Notes: a model not told the origin generated them from the letters alone. DNA of 64,000 nucleotides from Naumovozyma dairenensis CBS 421 (GCF_000227115.2 NC_016486.1:1-64000), one strand, 5' to 3'; numbered from the stretch's first letter, positions 18,650 through 30,859 are shown. Numbers and translations are program-made.

Positions 18650-20356
18650 ATGCCTGATTCAATAACAGAATCTTTACTGCCAAATGAAAACAGAATGGGC
18701 TCGAGATCATGTAGTACTGATTCCTCATCGGTAGAAGACCTTGAAGTTGGGAAGCACTACACATTGGAGTATGGTTCAACGTCACCTTCTGGCTCTTTCA
18801 GTTCGTTAGATACCGTAACAGCATTCGAGACAAGACAGTCCATACAAAAGAACACCATAGATGTACCACAAGGTAGACATTTGGGTGTATTTTCTACAAT
18901 GATTCTTTTCATTTCAAGAATATTAGGATCAGGCATCTTTTCTGTGCCGAGTGCCATGTACGTAAACTGTGGTGGAAATACCTTACTTTATTTCTTAATT
19001 TGGTCCTTAACAGCCATATTTGTCATTCTCTGGATTATATTTATTTCTGGAATTTGGTGCTTGGTTACCAAATACAGGGGGAAGAAGAATTTCTTAGAAC
19101 AAACATATGATAGACCAAGATTAATGATGGGTGTGACGTTTGGTATTTACACAGTACTGTCAGGAATGTCCTTATCTAGTGCAATAGTATTTGGAAAATA
19201 TATCCTATATGCTTTAGGATTTGATCACCATATAGCTGAATCATATTGGTGTAAATTAATTAGCATCTTCATTGTGATTGCGGCAGTGTTGACTCATGGT
19301 TTATCAATTAAACGCGGTGTTCAAATACAAAATGCACTAGGTTCAATGAAATTGATTTTAATCATGTTGATGTATTGTACTGGTCTATATGCTTTATTGT
19401 TTTATTCCCCTTCAGAATCATATAATACAGCATGGAATTCATCCTGGACTAGCTTCCAAGATAAAAACATGATATCTACATCTTCTATTGCAGCAGCTTT
19501 CATTAGTTCATTTTTCTGTTTTTCTGGTTGGGATAGTGTTCATGCAGTCACTTCAGAAATTAAAAATCCAACAAGAACTTTGAAAATTGCAGGACCCTTA
19601 TCCTTGTTTGTTTGTCTCATTTGTTATTTATTAATGAATGTTGCTTATTTAAAACTTTTGACCTACGAGGAAATTAAAAATGCAGGACCATTGGTTGGAC
19701 AGGTATTATATACTAAATTGTTTGGTGCTGAATTAGGTGGTAGGTTGGTTTCGTTATCAATCGCATTATCGTCTGTTTCAAATATGCTAGTCGTCATTTA
19801 TGGTACTTCAAGAATGAATCAAGAAGTTTTTAAAGAGGGATACTTACCATATAGCAAACTTTTCCTAAAAGAAATATATGGAAATCCAACATTCCCTGCC
19901 ATTTTAGTTTGCGGTGGCCTTACAGCTATATGGATTCTGATTTTACCTAGTCAAGGCCCCTCGTTTGATTATTTAATTTCTATGGAAGGATGGGGTAATC
20001 AAGTGTTCTTACTACTAATTGCAATTGGGCTTTTCATTTACAGATATCGTCATAGAAATGATGATGCTGAAGACAAACCAACAATAAAGGCTTCACCTAT
20101 TGGTGTTCTAGGTATCATACTAGTTTCCTCATATATGGTTATTGCTCCATTTATTGGTGATCAGTCGAATAATAGTGTGGGCTTTTTACCTCCATACCAA
20201 GTGACTTCACTCTTAATCATATCATTGTGTTTCTTCGTATGGTTAGTCAGATTTTCCATTTTGCCATGGCTTTTCAATTATACTTTGAAGCCAAAATTAT
20301 TATTCTTGAAAGATGGGTTGTTAGTGACGCAATGGGTTAAAAAGTACTCATATTAG
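18650..20356 (+). CDS. MUP3: Low-affinity methionine permease (LAT-type amino acid transporter)
   Basis: 568 residues; S. cerevisiae Mup3 has 546. The first 85 residues are hydrophilic and Ser-rich. They are followed by about 12 membrane segments starting at residue 87. The transporter signature LFISRILGSGIFSVP in helix 1 is the GSG-containing substrate-binding loop of the LAT/APC family, and FFCFSGWDSVHAVTSEIKNP is the conserved helix 6 to 7 region. Position between CBP2 and the ABC transporter matches YHL036W. MUP1 is a less likely alternative because of synteny and length. Confidence 0.88.
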   Translation: MPDSITESLLPNENRMGSRSCSTDSSSVEDLEVGKHYTLEYGSTSPSGSFSSLDTVTAFETRQSIQKNTIDVPQGRHLGVFSTMILFISRILGSGIFSVPSAMYVNCGGNTLLYFLIWSLTAIFVILWIIFISGIWCLVTKYRGKKNFLEQTYDRPRLMMGVTFGIYTVLSGMSLSSAIVFGKYILYALGFDHHIAESYWCKLISIFIVIAAVLTHGLSIKRGVQIQNALGSMKLILIMLMYCTGLYALLFYSPSESYNTAWNSSWTSFQDKNMISTSSIAAAFISSFFCFSGWDSVHAVTSEIKNPTRTLKIAGPLSLFVCLICYLLMNVAYLKLLTYEEIKNAGPLVGQVLYTKLFGAELGGRLVSLSIALSSVSNMLVVIYGTSRMNQEVFKEGYLPYSKLFLKEIYGNPTFPAILVCGGLTAIWILILPSQGPSFDYLISMEGWGNQVFLLLIAIGLFIYRYRHRNDDAEDKPTIKASPIGVLGIILVSSYMVIAPFIGDQSNNSVGFLPPYQVTSLLIISLCFFVWLVRFSILPWLFNYTLKPKLLFLKDGLLVTQWVKKYSY

Positions 20357-20585
20357 GTAATAAAAATAGTCAAAAAAACATTTATAGTATTATATATTCA
20401 TTTCGCATACGCATTTTAAGAAGAAAAAAAGTTCTTTGAAAAAAGATAGTCTTCATATTCGATTGTAAGTTTTATGTACCGTTACAAAATCTATAACTAA
20501 TAATAAAGACACGAATTACAATTTTACACTAAAATAATTTTGATAAATTACATATATTGGGTTTGAATTATTTTATATAGTCTGC

Positions 20586-23500
20586 TTATTTCGAGTTTAA
20601 TTTTTCAACAAAGGAACCTTTAGCCATATCTATAAGAGCATCAAGTTCACCACTTTGTTCACACATACTGTAAAATATACTGTTCTTATTCAATAACAAA
20701 GAATATGGATGATCATATTCTTTAACTTCACCAGCGTCCATGACAAGAATTTTATCATAATCACAAACCGATCTCAAACGATGTGCAATAGTTAAAATAG
20801 TACTTTCTTTAAATTCCTTTCTGATTGTTTCTTGAATCTTAGCATCTGACGCGTTATCAATGGAAGCTGTTGCTTCATCTAACAAGATAATCTTTGGACA
20901 ACGTAATAATGAACGCGCTAAACAAACTAATTGTCTTTGACCGTGAGATAGATTATTACCACCTTCAGTAATTTCATTTTTCAAATTCAAAAACTTATTG
21001 ACATTTTCAGTACTAGAAGGAGAAGTTTCACTAGATGCAGGTCCGGTAGATTCATTTTCATTGATTAAATTCACCCGTCTTAATGCTTTGAAGATGGCAT
21101 CATCGGAAAACTCATTGTACGGATCTAAATTGGAACGGATTGTGCCGCTAAATAGAGTTGGGTCTTGAGGAATAATAGTTATGGAACGACGTAATTTAGT
21201 TAAATTAACGGTCGTGATATCAATATCATCAATTTTAATGTATCCTGTTTCAGCATCTAAAAATCTAAAGAGAGCTGTAATGATGGTAGATTTCCCTGCA
21301 CCAGTACGTCCTACTACACCAACTTTACAATTTGGCTCAACAACGAAAGTAACATTTTTAATGACTTTTGGAAGATTTGGCGCATAACGTAATGATAAAT
21401 TGTTAACTTCGATCTTACCATTTCTTGGCCAATTATCAACGGCTAATACTTCTGATCTTTCGAGATGTTCTTCATACGGTTCTTGATCAATTTCCATATA
21501 TTCCTTTAATCTTTCTACGGAATTCATATTCATTTCCACATCTGCATAAAATCTCACTAGCCATAAGGCGGCCTCGGTGAAAGAAATAGCATATGTCAAA
21601 GAAATACCAGCTAACCCAGAATCTAAATTATCAATATTTAGAATAATGAAAACACCAGCACCAAAGACAACCAAAGAACCAATCATATCAATTCTGAATG
21701 ACAACCACCTATTGAATGCCCATAAATAAAAGAACGGTTTGTTATTTTCATCGATTTTATGTAAGTTTTCTAACATGAACCTTTTTTCATCACCATAAGC
21801 ACGAATTGTAACAATACCTACAAGTGTTTCAGAGAAATGTTGATAAATTGGAGATTTTGTAACGGATTCAAATCTTTTTAACTCACGAGACGCAGCCATG
21901 TAGAAATATCCAACTAGGTAATATAAAAATCCAATAAAAATAGCCAAAATTAGAAATTGAGGTGTAATAAATGCAATCAACAACATAGTTGAAACACATT
22001 CAACCAAACAATAGAAAGCAGCCTCCAAATATGGTGTCAATTCTTGATCAACAGCTTCTATATCCTTAGAAAATCGATTCATAATTCTACCAATTGGTGT
22101 TGCATCAAAAAATCTTAACTTGGAATGAAGAACAGTATGTAACAATGACTTGAAAATTTTCCTAGAGGCATTAAGACCAGTAGTGAAGTTAATAATATTC
22201 CTTATTGCTGCTAATGATGATTGTAAAGCCCCAATGCCAAAATAAATTGAAAGATAATAAAAGGTTGAGTGTGAAGTATTTGTCACAGCTTGTTTGTCTT
22301 GCGTGGAGATCATTAAGGGTCCATGATTGTACCTCATATTCATTACTGAACCGATATTGGTAGTTAGAGAAGCATGTATTCTCTGTTTCACAAAAGTATA
22401 TACTTCATGTATACTAGTAGATACCCAATGACGGACCCACCATGATTGGGATATAAAGACTAATTGAGTAGCAACAAATATAGTAGACAAAAATGATATA
22501 GTTTTCCAGCCACCAAAGATATTCAAATACCATTGGTAAACTCTAATACTGACAACGCCATTTGCTTTCGTTTCTTCTTCAATTAATCTACCAGCAGCGA
22601 GATTGGCTGTATTATCTCCATCTTCTTTCTTGGCCGTAACTTTATCAGCTTCTGCTAAGTTAATAGCCGAGTTGGAACTCAAGTTAACTGAAGAATTTGT
22701 TCTGGAAAGGATGCTACTCTTAACTAATTCATCATCACCTAATAGGCCCTTTTGTAAAATAGTTACAGGGTCACCTTGATCTTTGACTCTACCATCTTCC
22801 AATATCACCACTAGTTCAGCATTTCTTAGAGTCAAAGCAATATTATGAGAAACTAAAATACATGTTCTATTCTCCATCAATGGACCTGTAATACAATTGT
22901 CATAAATCCATAATGCGGTATGTGAATCAACCGCACTCAAACAATCATCCAGTAGAACGTGTCTAGAATTCGAATATAATGCACGAGCTAAGGACACCCT
23001 TTGTTTTTGCCCACCTGATAGTGTTATACCCTTTTCACCAATCTCAGTCATATCACCAGCTTTTAAGATTTCAAAATCACGTTTCAAACAACAAGCCTCA
23101 ACGACCGCGTTGTATCGAGCTTCATTATATGGAGAGTTGAATAAAATATTATTTCTAACAGTATCGTTCAACAACCAAGCACCTTGGGAGCAATACGCGA
23201 TGGAGTTTGTCATTCCATCATGGTCAATTACTAATTCATCTCTAGGATCTAAAGATGGGACTATAATATTACCATTTTCTAAATGCATTTCACCTAATAA
23301 AGCCAATAACAAAGAGGATTTACCCGAACCAGTTGGACCAATTACTACATTCAACTTCCCCGGCTTAAAATCAATATTCAAATCTCTTAATTTAAATTCA
23401 CTATTCTTTTTATCCCAAGCAACTGTTGCATTCTGGAAAGCAATGCGGTTTCCATTTTTATCAATAGTTAATTGCGAATATTTTTCTGTTTCTTTTTCTT

Positions 23501-25634
23501 GCAATAAGTCTTGAATTCTATCTAAGGAGACTTTCGATTGTATTACAAAACTAATCATGTTTGATAATTGATCTAATGGAGTTTTCAGTAAAGTAAATAA
23601 CGATAGAGCTGTAAATGCCACTGGTGTTGTCAATGTTTCACCTTGCACATAGATATAAAATGCAAAGGAACAACTTGTGACGATTGAAGGAGTAATAAAC
23701 CAAATAAATGAACTAAAAGCCCAAATCAATGATCTTTTGAATAGTAGATGTAATTCCTTTTCCCTTACAGTTTCAATATCACGAGTAAAATTATCTTCCC
23801 AAGAAAAGTATTTAATAATACGAATTGCTTGAAACGTTTCATTTAATTTTTGGATACGTTTATCTGTTACAGCTAGAGATTTTTTCTGATATTCTCCCAA
23901 TAATGTGGCTAATTTTAGATTCAATGGTAAGAATGCAACGACTAATGCTCCACCAACCAGTGCTGCATACCCTAACAGGTGATAAAGTAATGCCAATGCT
24001 ACAACGACCATCAATAACGCTTCTACAAAGAAATGTAAATATCCACAAATTTCAGAGACTTTAAATGCATCGACAGCCATAAGGTTAATAATTGCACCAA
24101 GATTTGCAGACGAAGCAGGAGAATTATCAGTTTCTTTCTTACTAGCATCAGTTGTTTCATTTAGGGCATCAATTTCCTCAGCTGTCACTGGAGATTCAGG
24201 CAACGCTGTTGTGATATCTTGGAGATCTTCAGTATTTGTCTCTTGATCCTTTTCATCATCATCATCATTTTTGTTAGTCATTGTAGAAGCTTTTCTTCTC
24301 AAAGCTTTAGAATAAATTTCAGATATGATAATACTTCTCATTCTGACACATACTCTTCTTCCATAAAATAAAGCTTGACCTCTAAAGATAGCACCTAATA
24401 CCCCACATGCAAACATACAAGAGACATAAAACCATGCTAAATTTTTAGGAGCTGATGATTGATCATCTACGTATTCTAAAATTCTTTTCAATAACACAGT
24501 GGGGACAAAACTAATTGGAGCACTTAAACAAGCCCAAAACCCTTGAAGTAGGAAATATTTCATGAAGAATAAGAATAAATTCGATGAGAAATTGTTTTGT
24601 GAGAAGGGACGTGTAATAAAAGTTTTAAATTTTTTAACAACGAAGATTGAATAGTCATCAATTCTTAGAGCCCAGATATCTTTAAATACAAGAGTATTTT
24701 GGTGTGCGACCCATACGAAGGAATCTAACCAACTCCATGATATAAATGAACAAATTGATGATGTTGGTTCTGGAGATGGATCTATCCAATCATCGGTCTT
24801 ATAAATCACTGGTAATTTATTTCCTACTTGTGCAGTAAATAATAGGAAGAATAGGACAAAATTTAAGCAAAATTGAGAGAGGTAATAATTCTTGACCATA
24901 TTATTTTTTATGTTATGAATAAGAATGGAACGGAATGGTAATAATGTTGAAGTAAAGGCAAACAAATATGCAACGAATGATATAGACCATAAATTCCCTG
25001 GGTATTTATTGACCCATTTTGAATTTTGATTGATATTCCATATACGTAAAACAATTATTATGGTTAAGATTGACCACAATAAAGCATTTATGAAGGAATT
25101 CTTATGATTAAAGTCTGAGATTCCCTTATTTGAATATTTGAAGAGGATTAAACCATGAAGATAAAGTTGTATGACCACTATTATAAACTCTGATAAAATT
25201 CTAGATTTTTCTGTAAAGGAACGATGGATGACATTTGGTGTACCGTGGATAGATCCGTCCGGTTTAAGTAATTTAATTTTCTCTATTGAGAAATGTCTTT
25301 CAGAAAGTTCTTCCTCCTTGGGGACTTCTACACCATTATATTGTGTAGCTGCATTTCTAGCATTTGATAGTAGAGGTTGATTTTCAGTTTCAGTTTCTTC
25401 TTCAGAGGCTGTAGTATCATATAGAAGTTGATCGATTAAATTTTCCTTTTTTAAATGCAAATAATCATAGTTATAATAATTGGAAATGATATTGTATGCA
25501 ATGAATACGATACCAAATACAATTATTAGGAAGGGGATATCATAACCTATATATTTGACTCTCCCACATTCAGGGACATCGTCATAATGCCAAAACGGGC
25601 ATGATTGAAGAACAGTAGGATTAGAAGAGTCCAT
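20586..25634 (-). CDS. YBT1: Vacuolar ABC transporter of the MRP/ABCC type (Ybt1/Vmr1)
   Basis: 1682 residues. It is a full-length ABCC transporter: an N-terminal TMD0 with about five helices, TMD1, NBD1 near residues 740-950, TMD2, and NBD2 near 1410-1650. NBD1 has Walker A GPTGSGKSS, signature LSGGQ, and Walker B ending LLDDCLSAVDS, with Asp in place of the catalytic Glu, as is usual for ABCC NBD1. NBD2 has Walker A GRTGAGKST, the variant signature LSHGQ and LLDEATASIDN. An acidic, Asn/Asp-rich insert lies in TMD1 near residues 445-520. S. cerevisiae has two copies, YBT1 (1661 residues, bile acid and phosphatidylcholine transport) and VMR1 (1592). This locus corresponds to the ancestor of both; YBT1 fits better by length. 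Confidence 0.88.
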   Translation of the reverse strand: MDSSNPTVLQSCPFWHYDDVPECGRVKYIGYDIPFLIIVFGIVFIAYNIISNYYNYDYLHLKKENLIDQLLYDTTASEEETETENQPLLSNARNAATQYNGVEVPKEEELSERHFSIEKIKLLKPDGSIHGTPNVIHRSFTEKSRILSEFIIVVIQLYLHGLILFKYSNKGISDFNHKNSFINALLWSILTIIIVLRIWNINQNSKWVNKYPGNLWSISFVAYLFAFTSTLLPFRSILIHNIKNNMVKNYYLSQFCLNFVLFFLLFTAQVGNKLPVIYKTDDWIDPSPEPTSSICSFISWSWLDSFVWVAHQNTLVFKDIWALRIDDYSIFVVKKFKTFITRPFSQNNFSSNLFLFFMKYFLLQGFWACLSAPISFVPTVLLKRILEYVDDQSSAPKNLAWFYVSCMFACGVLGAIFRGQALFYGRRVCVRMRSIIISEIYSKALRRKASTMTNKNDDDDEKDQETNTEDLQDITTALPESPVTAEEIDALNETTDASKKETDNSPASSANLGAIINLMAVDAFKVSEICGYLHFFVEALLMVVVALALLYHLLGYAALVGGALVVAFLPLNLKLATLLGEYQKKSLAVTDKRIQKLNETFQAIRIIKYFSWEDNFTRDIETVREKELHLLFKRSLIWAFSSFIWFITPSIVTSCSFAFYIYVQGETLTTPVAFTALSLFTLLKTPLDQLSNMISFVIQSKVSLDRIQDLLQEKETEKYSQLTIDKNGNRIAFQNATVAWDKKNSEFKLRDLNIDFKPGKLNVVIGPTGSGKSSLLLALLGEMHLENGNIIVPSLDPRDELVIDHDGMTNSIAYCSQGAWLLNDTVRNNILFNSPYNEARYNAVVEACCLKRDFEILKAGDMTEIGEKGITLSGGQKQRVSLARALYSNSRHVLLDDCLSAVDSHTALWIYDNCITGPLMENRTCILVSHNIALTLRNAELVVILEDGRVKDQGDPVTILQKGLLGDDELVKSSILSRTNSSVNLSSNSAINLAEADKVTAKKEDGDNTANLAAGRLIEEETKANGVVSIRVYQWYLNIFGGWKTISFLSTIFVATQLVFISQSWWVRHWVSTSIHEVYTFVKQRIHASLTTNIGSVMNMRYNHGPLMISTQDKQAVTNTSHSTFYYLSIYFGIGALQSSLAAIRNIINFTTGLNASRKIFKSLLHTVLHSKLRFFDATPIGRIMNRFSKDIEAVDQELTPYLEAAFYCLVECVSTMLLIAFITPQFLILAIFIGFLYYLVGYFYMAASRELKRFESVTKSPIYQHFSETLVGIVTIRAYGDEKRFMLENLHKIDENNKPFFYLWAFNRWLSFRIDMIGSLVVFGAGVFIILNIDNLDSGLAGISLTYAISFTEAALWLVRFYADVEMNMNSVERLKEYMEIDQEPYEEHLERSEVLAVDNWPRNGKIEVNNLSLRYAPNLPKVIKNVTFVVEPNCKVGVVGRTGAGKSTIITALFRFLDAETGYIKIDDIDITTVNLTKLRRSITIIPQDPTLFSGTIRSNLDPYNEFSDDAIFKALRRVNLINENESTGPASSETSPSSTENVNKFLNLKNEITEGGNNLSHGQRQLVCLARSLLRCPKIILLDEATASIDNASDAKIQETIRKEFKESTILTIAHRLRSVCDYDKILVMDAGEVKEYDHPYSLLLNKNSIFYSMCEQSGELDALIDMAKGSFVEKLNSK

Positions 25635-26142
25635 TATTTTTCTTTCACAATTGAACTTATTATTTTCAAAAAATGATAGACCAAATTAGAATAACAGAAA
25701 AAGATGTGAATTTCTAAACTTTTGATAGGGGGTTATTTATGGATACTACTTAACTTTCGTGGTCTGTGGGAATGATGAACAGAAATAAAAGCTTTTGTTT
25801 TTGAAAATGCAACATCATATAACACAAGATTAATTCATTCCAGTATGGTCGCATCGCCTTTATGGAAAATTTCAAGCGCCGTTTCTTACCAAATTGGAAA
25901 AAAAAAATTTAGAATGGCACCTTCTTATCCATTACATACAGCACAATACAATACATAGACCATTAAGCATTCATTGGTTTATAAATAAAGATGCTTTTGT
26001 AGAATTTTAGATTAGAAAATGGGTGAAAAAAAGTAAATGAGTTGAATAGAAATAAAAACACTAACTAGTAGTATATATTAAGTACCTATAGGGAAATTGA
26101 AAATGGAAAAAAAAAAGCTTACTAGAAGATGGCCAAATATAT
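25635..26142. other. Upstream region of the ABC transporter / SBP1 3' flank
   Basis: 508 bp. No drug-response element (TCCGYGGA) or other clear site was seen. Contains several A-runs only. Confidence 0.4.
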
Positions 26143-27045
26143 TTATTGTTCTTCATTTTCAACTTTTTCCTTTTCTTCTTCAGCATTTTTTTGTTCTTCA
26201 GAATCTTCAGCTGATCCCTTAGACTCTTCTTCAAGCTTTGGTTTCACAACAGCAACATCAATGACTAATTCTCTATCCTGTAGAGTTCTACCTTGCAATT
26301 CATCACGTTTATCAGCAATATCAGAAGTTAAACCTTCGAAAGTGACAAAGGCAATACCCCTATTCAAAGTATCGGACATGAAAAGCTTACCTGTAGCTTC
26401 ATCTCTCATTCTTCTCTTTGGTAAGACAATCAATTCTGGTTTAGTACCAAACAATTCAGCAATTTCAATTGCAGTAGCTGAATAAGGTAAATTATTAACA
26501 TATAAAGTATCCTTTGATCTTTCCATTTCATCTAATGTATCTTTCTCTCTTATTCCGAATCCACCTCTTCCACCTCTGAAACCACCTCTACCACCTCTGA
26601 AACTTCCTCCTCTACCGCCTCTAAGTCCACCTCTGAAACCAGCTCTTCCGCCTCTAAAGTTACCTCTGTAACCACCCCTTTGGCTAGCAAAATTACGTAA
26701 TTGGTCAGCGGTTTTAGCTCTCTTGATATGAATTTCTCTTTCATGAATCACGGTGGTATCATATTTAGCCTTAATAGCATCGTAATCAATTTCTTGAGGG
26801 AAGATAACTAAAGCATGCTTACTTGCAGGAGCATGACCAGCTTTATTATGATGTTCTTTGTTTGGTAAATCAATTTCCACTGAACCGAATTCATCTTTGA
26901 AGACATTTTCTAAATCCTCGACGGTAGCTTCATGAGCAACATTACCGACGAATATGGTGGTTGCTGGATTAATGACACGTCTTGGTTGGACATCTACGTT
27001 TTCAGTTTCTTCAATTGGTTGTTGTTGTTCTTTAGTTTCTGACAT
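26143..27045 (-). CDS. SBP1: RNA-binding protein with two RRMs and a central RGG box
   Basis: 300 residues from the ATG at 27045; S. cerevisiae Sbp1 has 294. Sbp1 binds eIF4G through its RGG motif, represses translation and promotes decapping in P-bodies. RRM1 covers about residues 29-110 ([15 protein letters not shown]). The RGG/FRGG-rich block is at 123-163, with repeated RGG units that are methylation targets of Hmt1. RRM2 covers 178-266 ([18 protein letters not shown]). The tail is acidic and Glu-rich. The order RRM-RGG-RRM separates Sbp1 from the paralogue Rnp1, which lacks the RGG region. In-frame codons upstream of 27045 have no ATG. Confidence 0.93.
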   Translation of the reverse strand: MSETKEQQQPIEETENVDVQPRRVINPATTIFVGNVAHEATVEDLENVFKDEFGSVEIDLPNKEHHNKAGHAPASKHALVIFPQEIDYDAIKAKYDTTVIHEREIHIKRAKTADQLRNFASQRGGYRGNFRGGRAGFRGGLRGGRGGSFRGGRGGFRGGRGGFGIREKDTLDEMERSKDTLYVNNLPYSATAIEIAELFGTKPELIVLPKRRMRDEATGKLFMSDTLNRGIAFVTFEGLTSDIADKRDELQGRTLQDRELVIDVAVVKPKLEEESKGSAEDSEEQKNAEEEKEKVENEEQ

Positions 27046-29017
27046 TATTGCTTGTTTGTTTTGACTATGATTTTGAACAGATATTTCTTCTTTCCTTTTT
27101 TTTCCTTTCTGTCGTAGAGTTATCCTAGATGGTATTTTCTTATTATTCTTCTTCTTACAGAGAGTGGGGAATTCAATTGCACTGGTTTGTGTATTAAACT
27201 TGTGTATTAATTGTATGGTTTCCACCGAGGAATAAGGTGTGTTTTTGTGTTATAGAGAAATTTGCCTCCCTTTTTACCAGAAAAGGTTATTCTTGCCTTG
27301 TTTGTTTGTTCGCTTTGCTNNNNNNNNNNNNNNNNNNNNNNNNNNNNNNNNNNNNNNNNNNATTGTGATCCATTATGAATGAATAACAGTGAACAAACGA
27401 GTGTCATAGGTACGTAGGTAGATGACCAGCGATTAGCATGAAGAGTGTCTTGGATTGTATGGCTGGTGCATAAGCAATTTATGAAATCTTCTTTTGAAGT
27501 TCAACCAAGTTCTGCGGTTATTTTTTCTTGCGTCACACTTTTTGAATCAGAGCCAAAGAGGTCTGACAAAGTCTATTCCAAAAATGCTGGAATTCCGAAA
27601 GAAGAAATAATTAAGACTTAGTATCTGTATATACTAAGTAGTAGTAAGGTATTATATCCAATATGGACATTTACTATTATGCGACTACCCGAAGAAAATA
27701 GAATTTTAGTTAAACTGGTCAAACAAAAAAAATAAGAATAATTTATTACTTTAAGGTACACTTCATATATTGTACTACATTTATATATATTATATAAAAT
27801 GATATAGAAAAGAAGGAAGCAATAGCAACTTTAAGTTATTGTACTAAATCTATTACAACCTTAACTAATAGTCTATCTTAATCATGTCTGCCCCATTCAA
27901 TGTTTTTACAATATATTAATAACCTGCACTAAGACAAAAATATTGAAAACTCCATAGTCATAGAGAATAGTATTATAAGAATAAAAGTCTTGAATAATGG
28001 TAGTAATAACGAATAACATAACCATAATGTAATTACAAGTTGAACAAGGGTCTTGGCAATTTTTTTGGCAGGCAAAATGTAGTAAATATTATATGCTGAC
28101 AGGTACGATGGTGCCAATTTTGTATGCACACTATATTGTATGCTTTTTACGACTATAGACCTGAATATGGACAACACAGAACATCGATTTCATTAAATTA
28201 CCGGTAAGAAGATTAGTGTTGAAAATTGAAAGTTGAAAGATAAAACTTTTTAGTAAAACAGAAGAGACAGCAGAAAATGACTTTTTCTTTGTGATCTTTC
28301 TGTATAAACATGTTCTCTACAGAAAGTAAATATAATTCCTTGATAACCAAACCTACATTCGTGGTTCTTCAAAATACTTTTTCCATCAATTTTTGATTAC
28401 AAACTTGCTTGTAAAATGACGTTATATTATTTTCTATAAGACTTAAACAAAAAATCAACAAGAACAATTCGTCGTTTTTAACCTTAAAAACAAACAATTG
28501 TTGCAATATAATTTTATTGCCAAAGTAATTGAATTAACAAAATGATGACAATTAAGACAAATGGAAAGCAAAATATAATAATAGAAAAGGGAACAGTCAT
28601 TAATAATGGTTCTGGAATTTATACGTAATTAATTTTTAGGGAAAAAACAAGAATATTGAGTAACTTCTTAATATTAAAAAAAGAACGTCATCTCATGATA
28701 ATATTAAATTATGTAGAGTTTGATAATAATTTCTGTAACATGAAAGTCCAGTAATCGACATTTCCCCTTCAAAAGGTAACCGAACATTTTTTACGTTATC
28801 AACATGATTATTTTACCTTAATAATCACTACTTCGTCCAAAATATTTCACGTTGCCCTATAAGAGAAACATTTTCAATAACTGATGATCCATTCATGCTT
28901 CAACAAAATTATCATCGGAAAATTATGCAGTGAATTATCAAAAAAGATAATTATAATTAAAGTATTAGGTATACAAAAAAGTCTTAGGGAATAATAAACA
29001 ATACCAGCCTTTCAACC
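27046..29017. other. 2-kb gap upstream of SBP1, with an assembly gap
   Basis: It includes the SBP1 promoter and pyrimidine-rich leader and the N-run at 27320-27361. The remainder is AT-rich with no coding sequence I can support; the 82-codon minus frame at 27929-28177 has no recognisable features. A C-box-like ATGATGA at 28541 has no matching D box, so no snoRNA is called. Confidence 0.45.
27320..27361. other. Assembly gap (42 N)
   Basis: A run of 42 undetermined bases in the SBP1 upstream region, flanked by T-rich sequence. The true length is unknown. Confidence 0.99.
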
Positions 29018-29788
29018 TTAGTTGGATTCAGCAGCCTTAGTCTTCTTAGCAATCTTAGCTTGAGCTTTGTTACCCATGATACCACCACCCCAGTGCTTCT
29101 TGACTTCGTCGTATTTGTCAGCGAAATTAGCATCAATGGTAGAAACCAACTTACCTAAAGCAGCTTCATCTTCAGATCTAACTTCAGTCAAAGCAGCAAC
29201 AGCAGAGGTCTTTTGGTTAACTAAAGTACCTAATCTAGCCTTACCCTTGACAATGGCGTATGGAACACCCATCTTCTTACATAAAGCTGGTAAGAAAATA
29301 ACCAATTCAATTGGGTCAACATCATTAGCGATCAAAACTAACTTAGCCTTCTTGTTTTCAATCAAAGAGACAACATGGTTCAAACCAAACTTAACAGCAT
29401 ATGGCTTTGGAGAAGCTTCTTGTCTAGTCTTACCTTCAGCAATGGCAGCAGCTTCCTTAGTTAATCTTTCCTTCTTTTCAGCTGAAGATTCTGGTCTGTA
29501 CTTGTTGAATAATTTGAAAGTTTCAGAAGCAGTGTTTCTGTCCAAAGTGTATTGGAATTGAGCAATGGTTGGTGGAACCTTCAATCTGATAGATAAGATC
29601 TTCTTTTGTCTTTGTAATCTAACATATTCTGGCCATTTGACGTATCTGGACAAGTTTCTCTTTGGTTGAATGGATTGACCGATACCAAAGTTCTTTGGAG
29701 TAGAATGAGTCAATGGGTTCTTAGCCTTAGTAGACTTGGTAGATTTAGCACCGAATGGGACTGGAGCAACTTTCTTACCTGGAGCCAT
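29018..29788 (-). CDS. RPL8: Ribosomal protein eL8 of the 60S subunit
   Basis: 256 residues, the length of Rpl8A/Rpl8B in S. cerevisiae. It is a highly basic protein with the L7Ae/L30e fold. Family blocks visible are the N-terminal [31 protein letters not shown], the L7Ae core [20 protein letters not shown], and the C-terminal [19 protein letters not shown]. There is no intron, as in S. cerevisiae. Codon use is strongly biased to preferred codons, as expected for a highly expressed gene. Two Rap1 sites lie upstream. Confidence 0.98.
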   Translation of the reverse strand: MAPGKKVAPVPFGAKSTKSTKAKNPLTHSTPKNFGIGQSIQPKRNLSRYVKWPEYVRLQRQKKILSIRLKVPPTIAQFQYTLDRNTASETFKLFNKYRPESSAEKKERLTKEAAAIAEGKTRQEASPKPYAVKFGLNHVVSLIENKKAKLVLIANDVDPIELVIFLPALCKKMGVPYAIVKGKARLGTLVNQKTSAVAALTEVRSEDEAALGKLVSTIDANFADKYDEVKKHWGGGIMGNKAQAKIAKKTKAAESN

Positions 29789-29999
29789 TTTGTTAATTGA
29801 TTATCTAGATGGTTGAGACGTTCTTCGGGTATCTTATTTTGTTGGAAAGTTACAATTTAGTTATGTTTCATGCCATTGAATCTTGAAAATGAGGATTGCC
29901 TTTATAGTGGTTGCTGTGACAAAGTAGCCTATGTATTAATTTTCATCCAATTTTTTAGTTTTCCCCAGTTTTCTTATTTTTATTTTACGTTTTTGTCAG

Positions 30000-30035
30000 A
30001 TGTACGGATGTAAGTTTTTCAAACACCCATCCATT
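30000..30035. promoter_or_regulatory. Pair of Rap1 sites upstream of RPL8
   Basis: The minus strand of 30000-30011 reads ACATCCGTACAT, and the plus strand of 30023-30035 reads ACACCCATCCATT (12 of 13 bases of the Rap1 consensus). Paired Rap1 sites 200-450 bp upstream are the standard ribosomal-protein gene arrangement. These lie about 210-250 bp from the ATG. Confidence 0.85.
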
Positions 30036-30806
30036 ATTACAAAAACAGTCATTACAACCCACGTCCTAGACCCTTCCAGAACTACGATTAATTAGTACTA
30101 CATTTTATGTCCTCTATTTTTGTTTGAAAACATTAAAACAAGGTCTTGAAGTTATATCTCAGCCTTTTTATAAGTCTCAAGCGTTAGTGTACCATTTAGA
30201 TTCATTCAGTTGTTCATTTTCGTCTCATACAAAATTCAAAAAGCTTAACTTATAGTTTAACGTATTTAGTAAAATTAACTGTGCTTAATAATTTTATACT
30301 TTTTTAAGCATACATTTCCAAAATAAAAAAGATAAAAAACTCTTGAAATAAAACAATTTTTTGTATTTCAATTTCTCTTTTTTTGGTTGTATGAAACGTT
30401 AAACTAACCTAGCTCTAAGATAAGTATAATGAGATTATTAGGTACGTTTTTTAGTTTCGTAGATGTAATTTACTCCTTATTGATAGTTCAGGGCTATCCA
30501 CTAGAACGTCCATGTATAATATATACGTTACGTTTATTTACCAATTTTACACAATAAGTAGGCCCCATAAAAAGATGAAAGCCGAAAGGTTTTTTGATTG
30601 GCAACGTTCTCTGAACTAGCTTTGGTTGTAAATTTATTTTTAGTAGTTCTTGAAAAGGTTTTCAAGCCCAGCTTGTCACATGAAATGTAAAGAAAATATA
30701 AACATAATATCAAGAAATTTTGAAAATGCAAGCTAAACTGTAAATAAAAGGTATAATTCATTAAATATTATATATAACGGTCGTTAGTTACAATAGGGTA
30801 GAAGGA

Positions 30807-30859
30807 ATAAATAAAATAAAATAAAATAAAATAAAATAAAATAAAATAAAATAAAATAA
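30807..30859 (+). repeat. (ATAAA)n microsatellite
   Basis: About ten tandem pentamers of ATAAA type, degrading to ATAAG at the right end. It is located about 100 bp downstream of the GUT1 stop codon, in the likely 3' flank. Confidence 0.95.

Noticed and set aside
26550..26744. Val/Glu-rich frame on the minus strand within SBP1
   Set aside because: It is a shifted reading of the RGG-box repeat of SBP1.
28541..28640. ATGATGA that could be a snoRNA C box
   Set aside because: No CTGA D box or terminal stem within a plausible distance.
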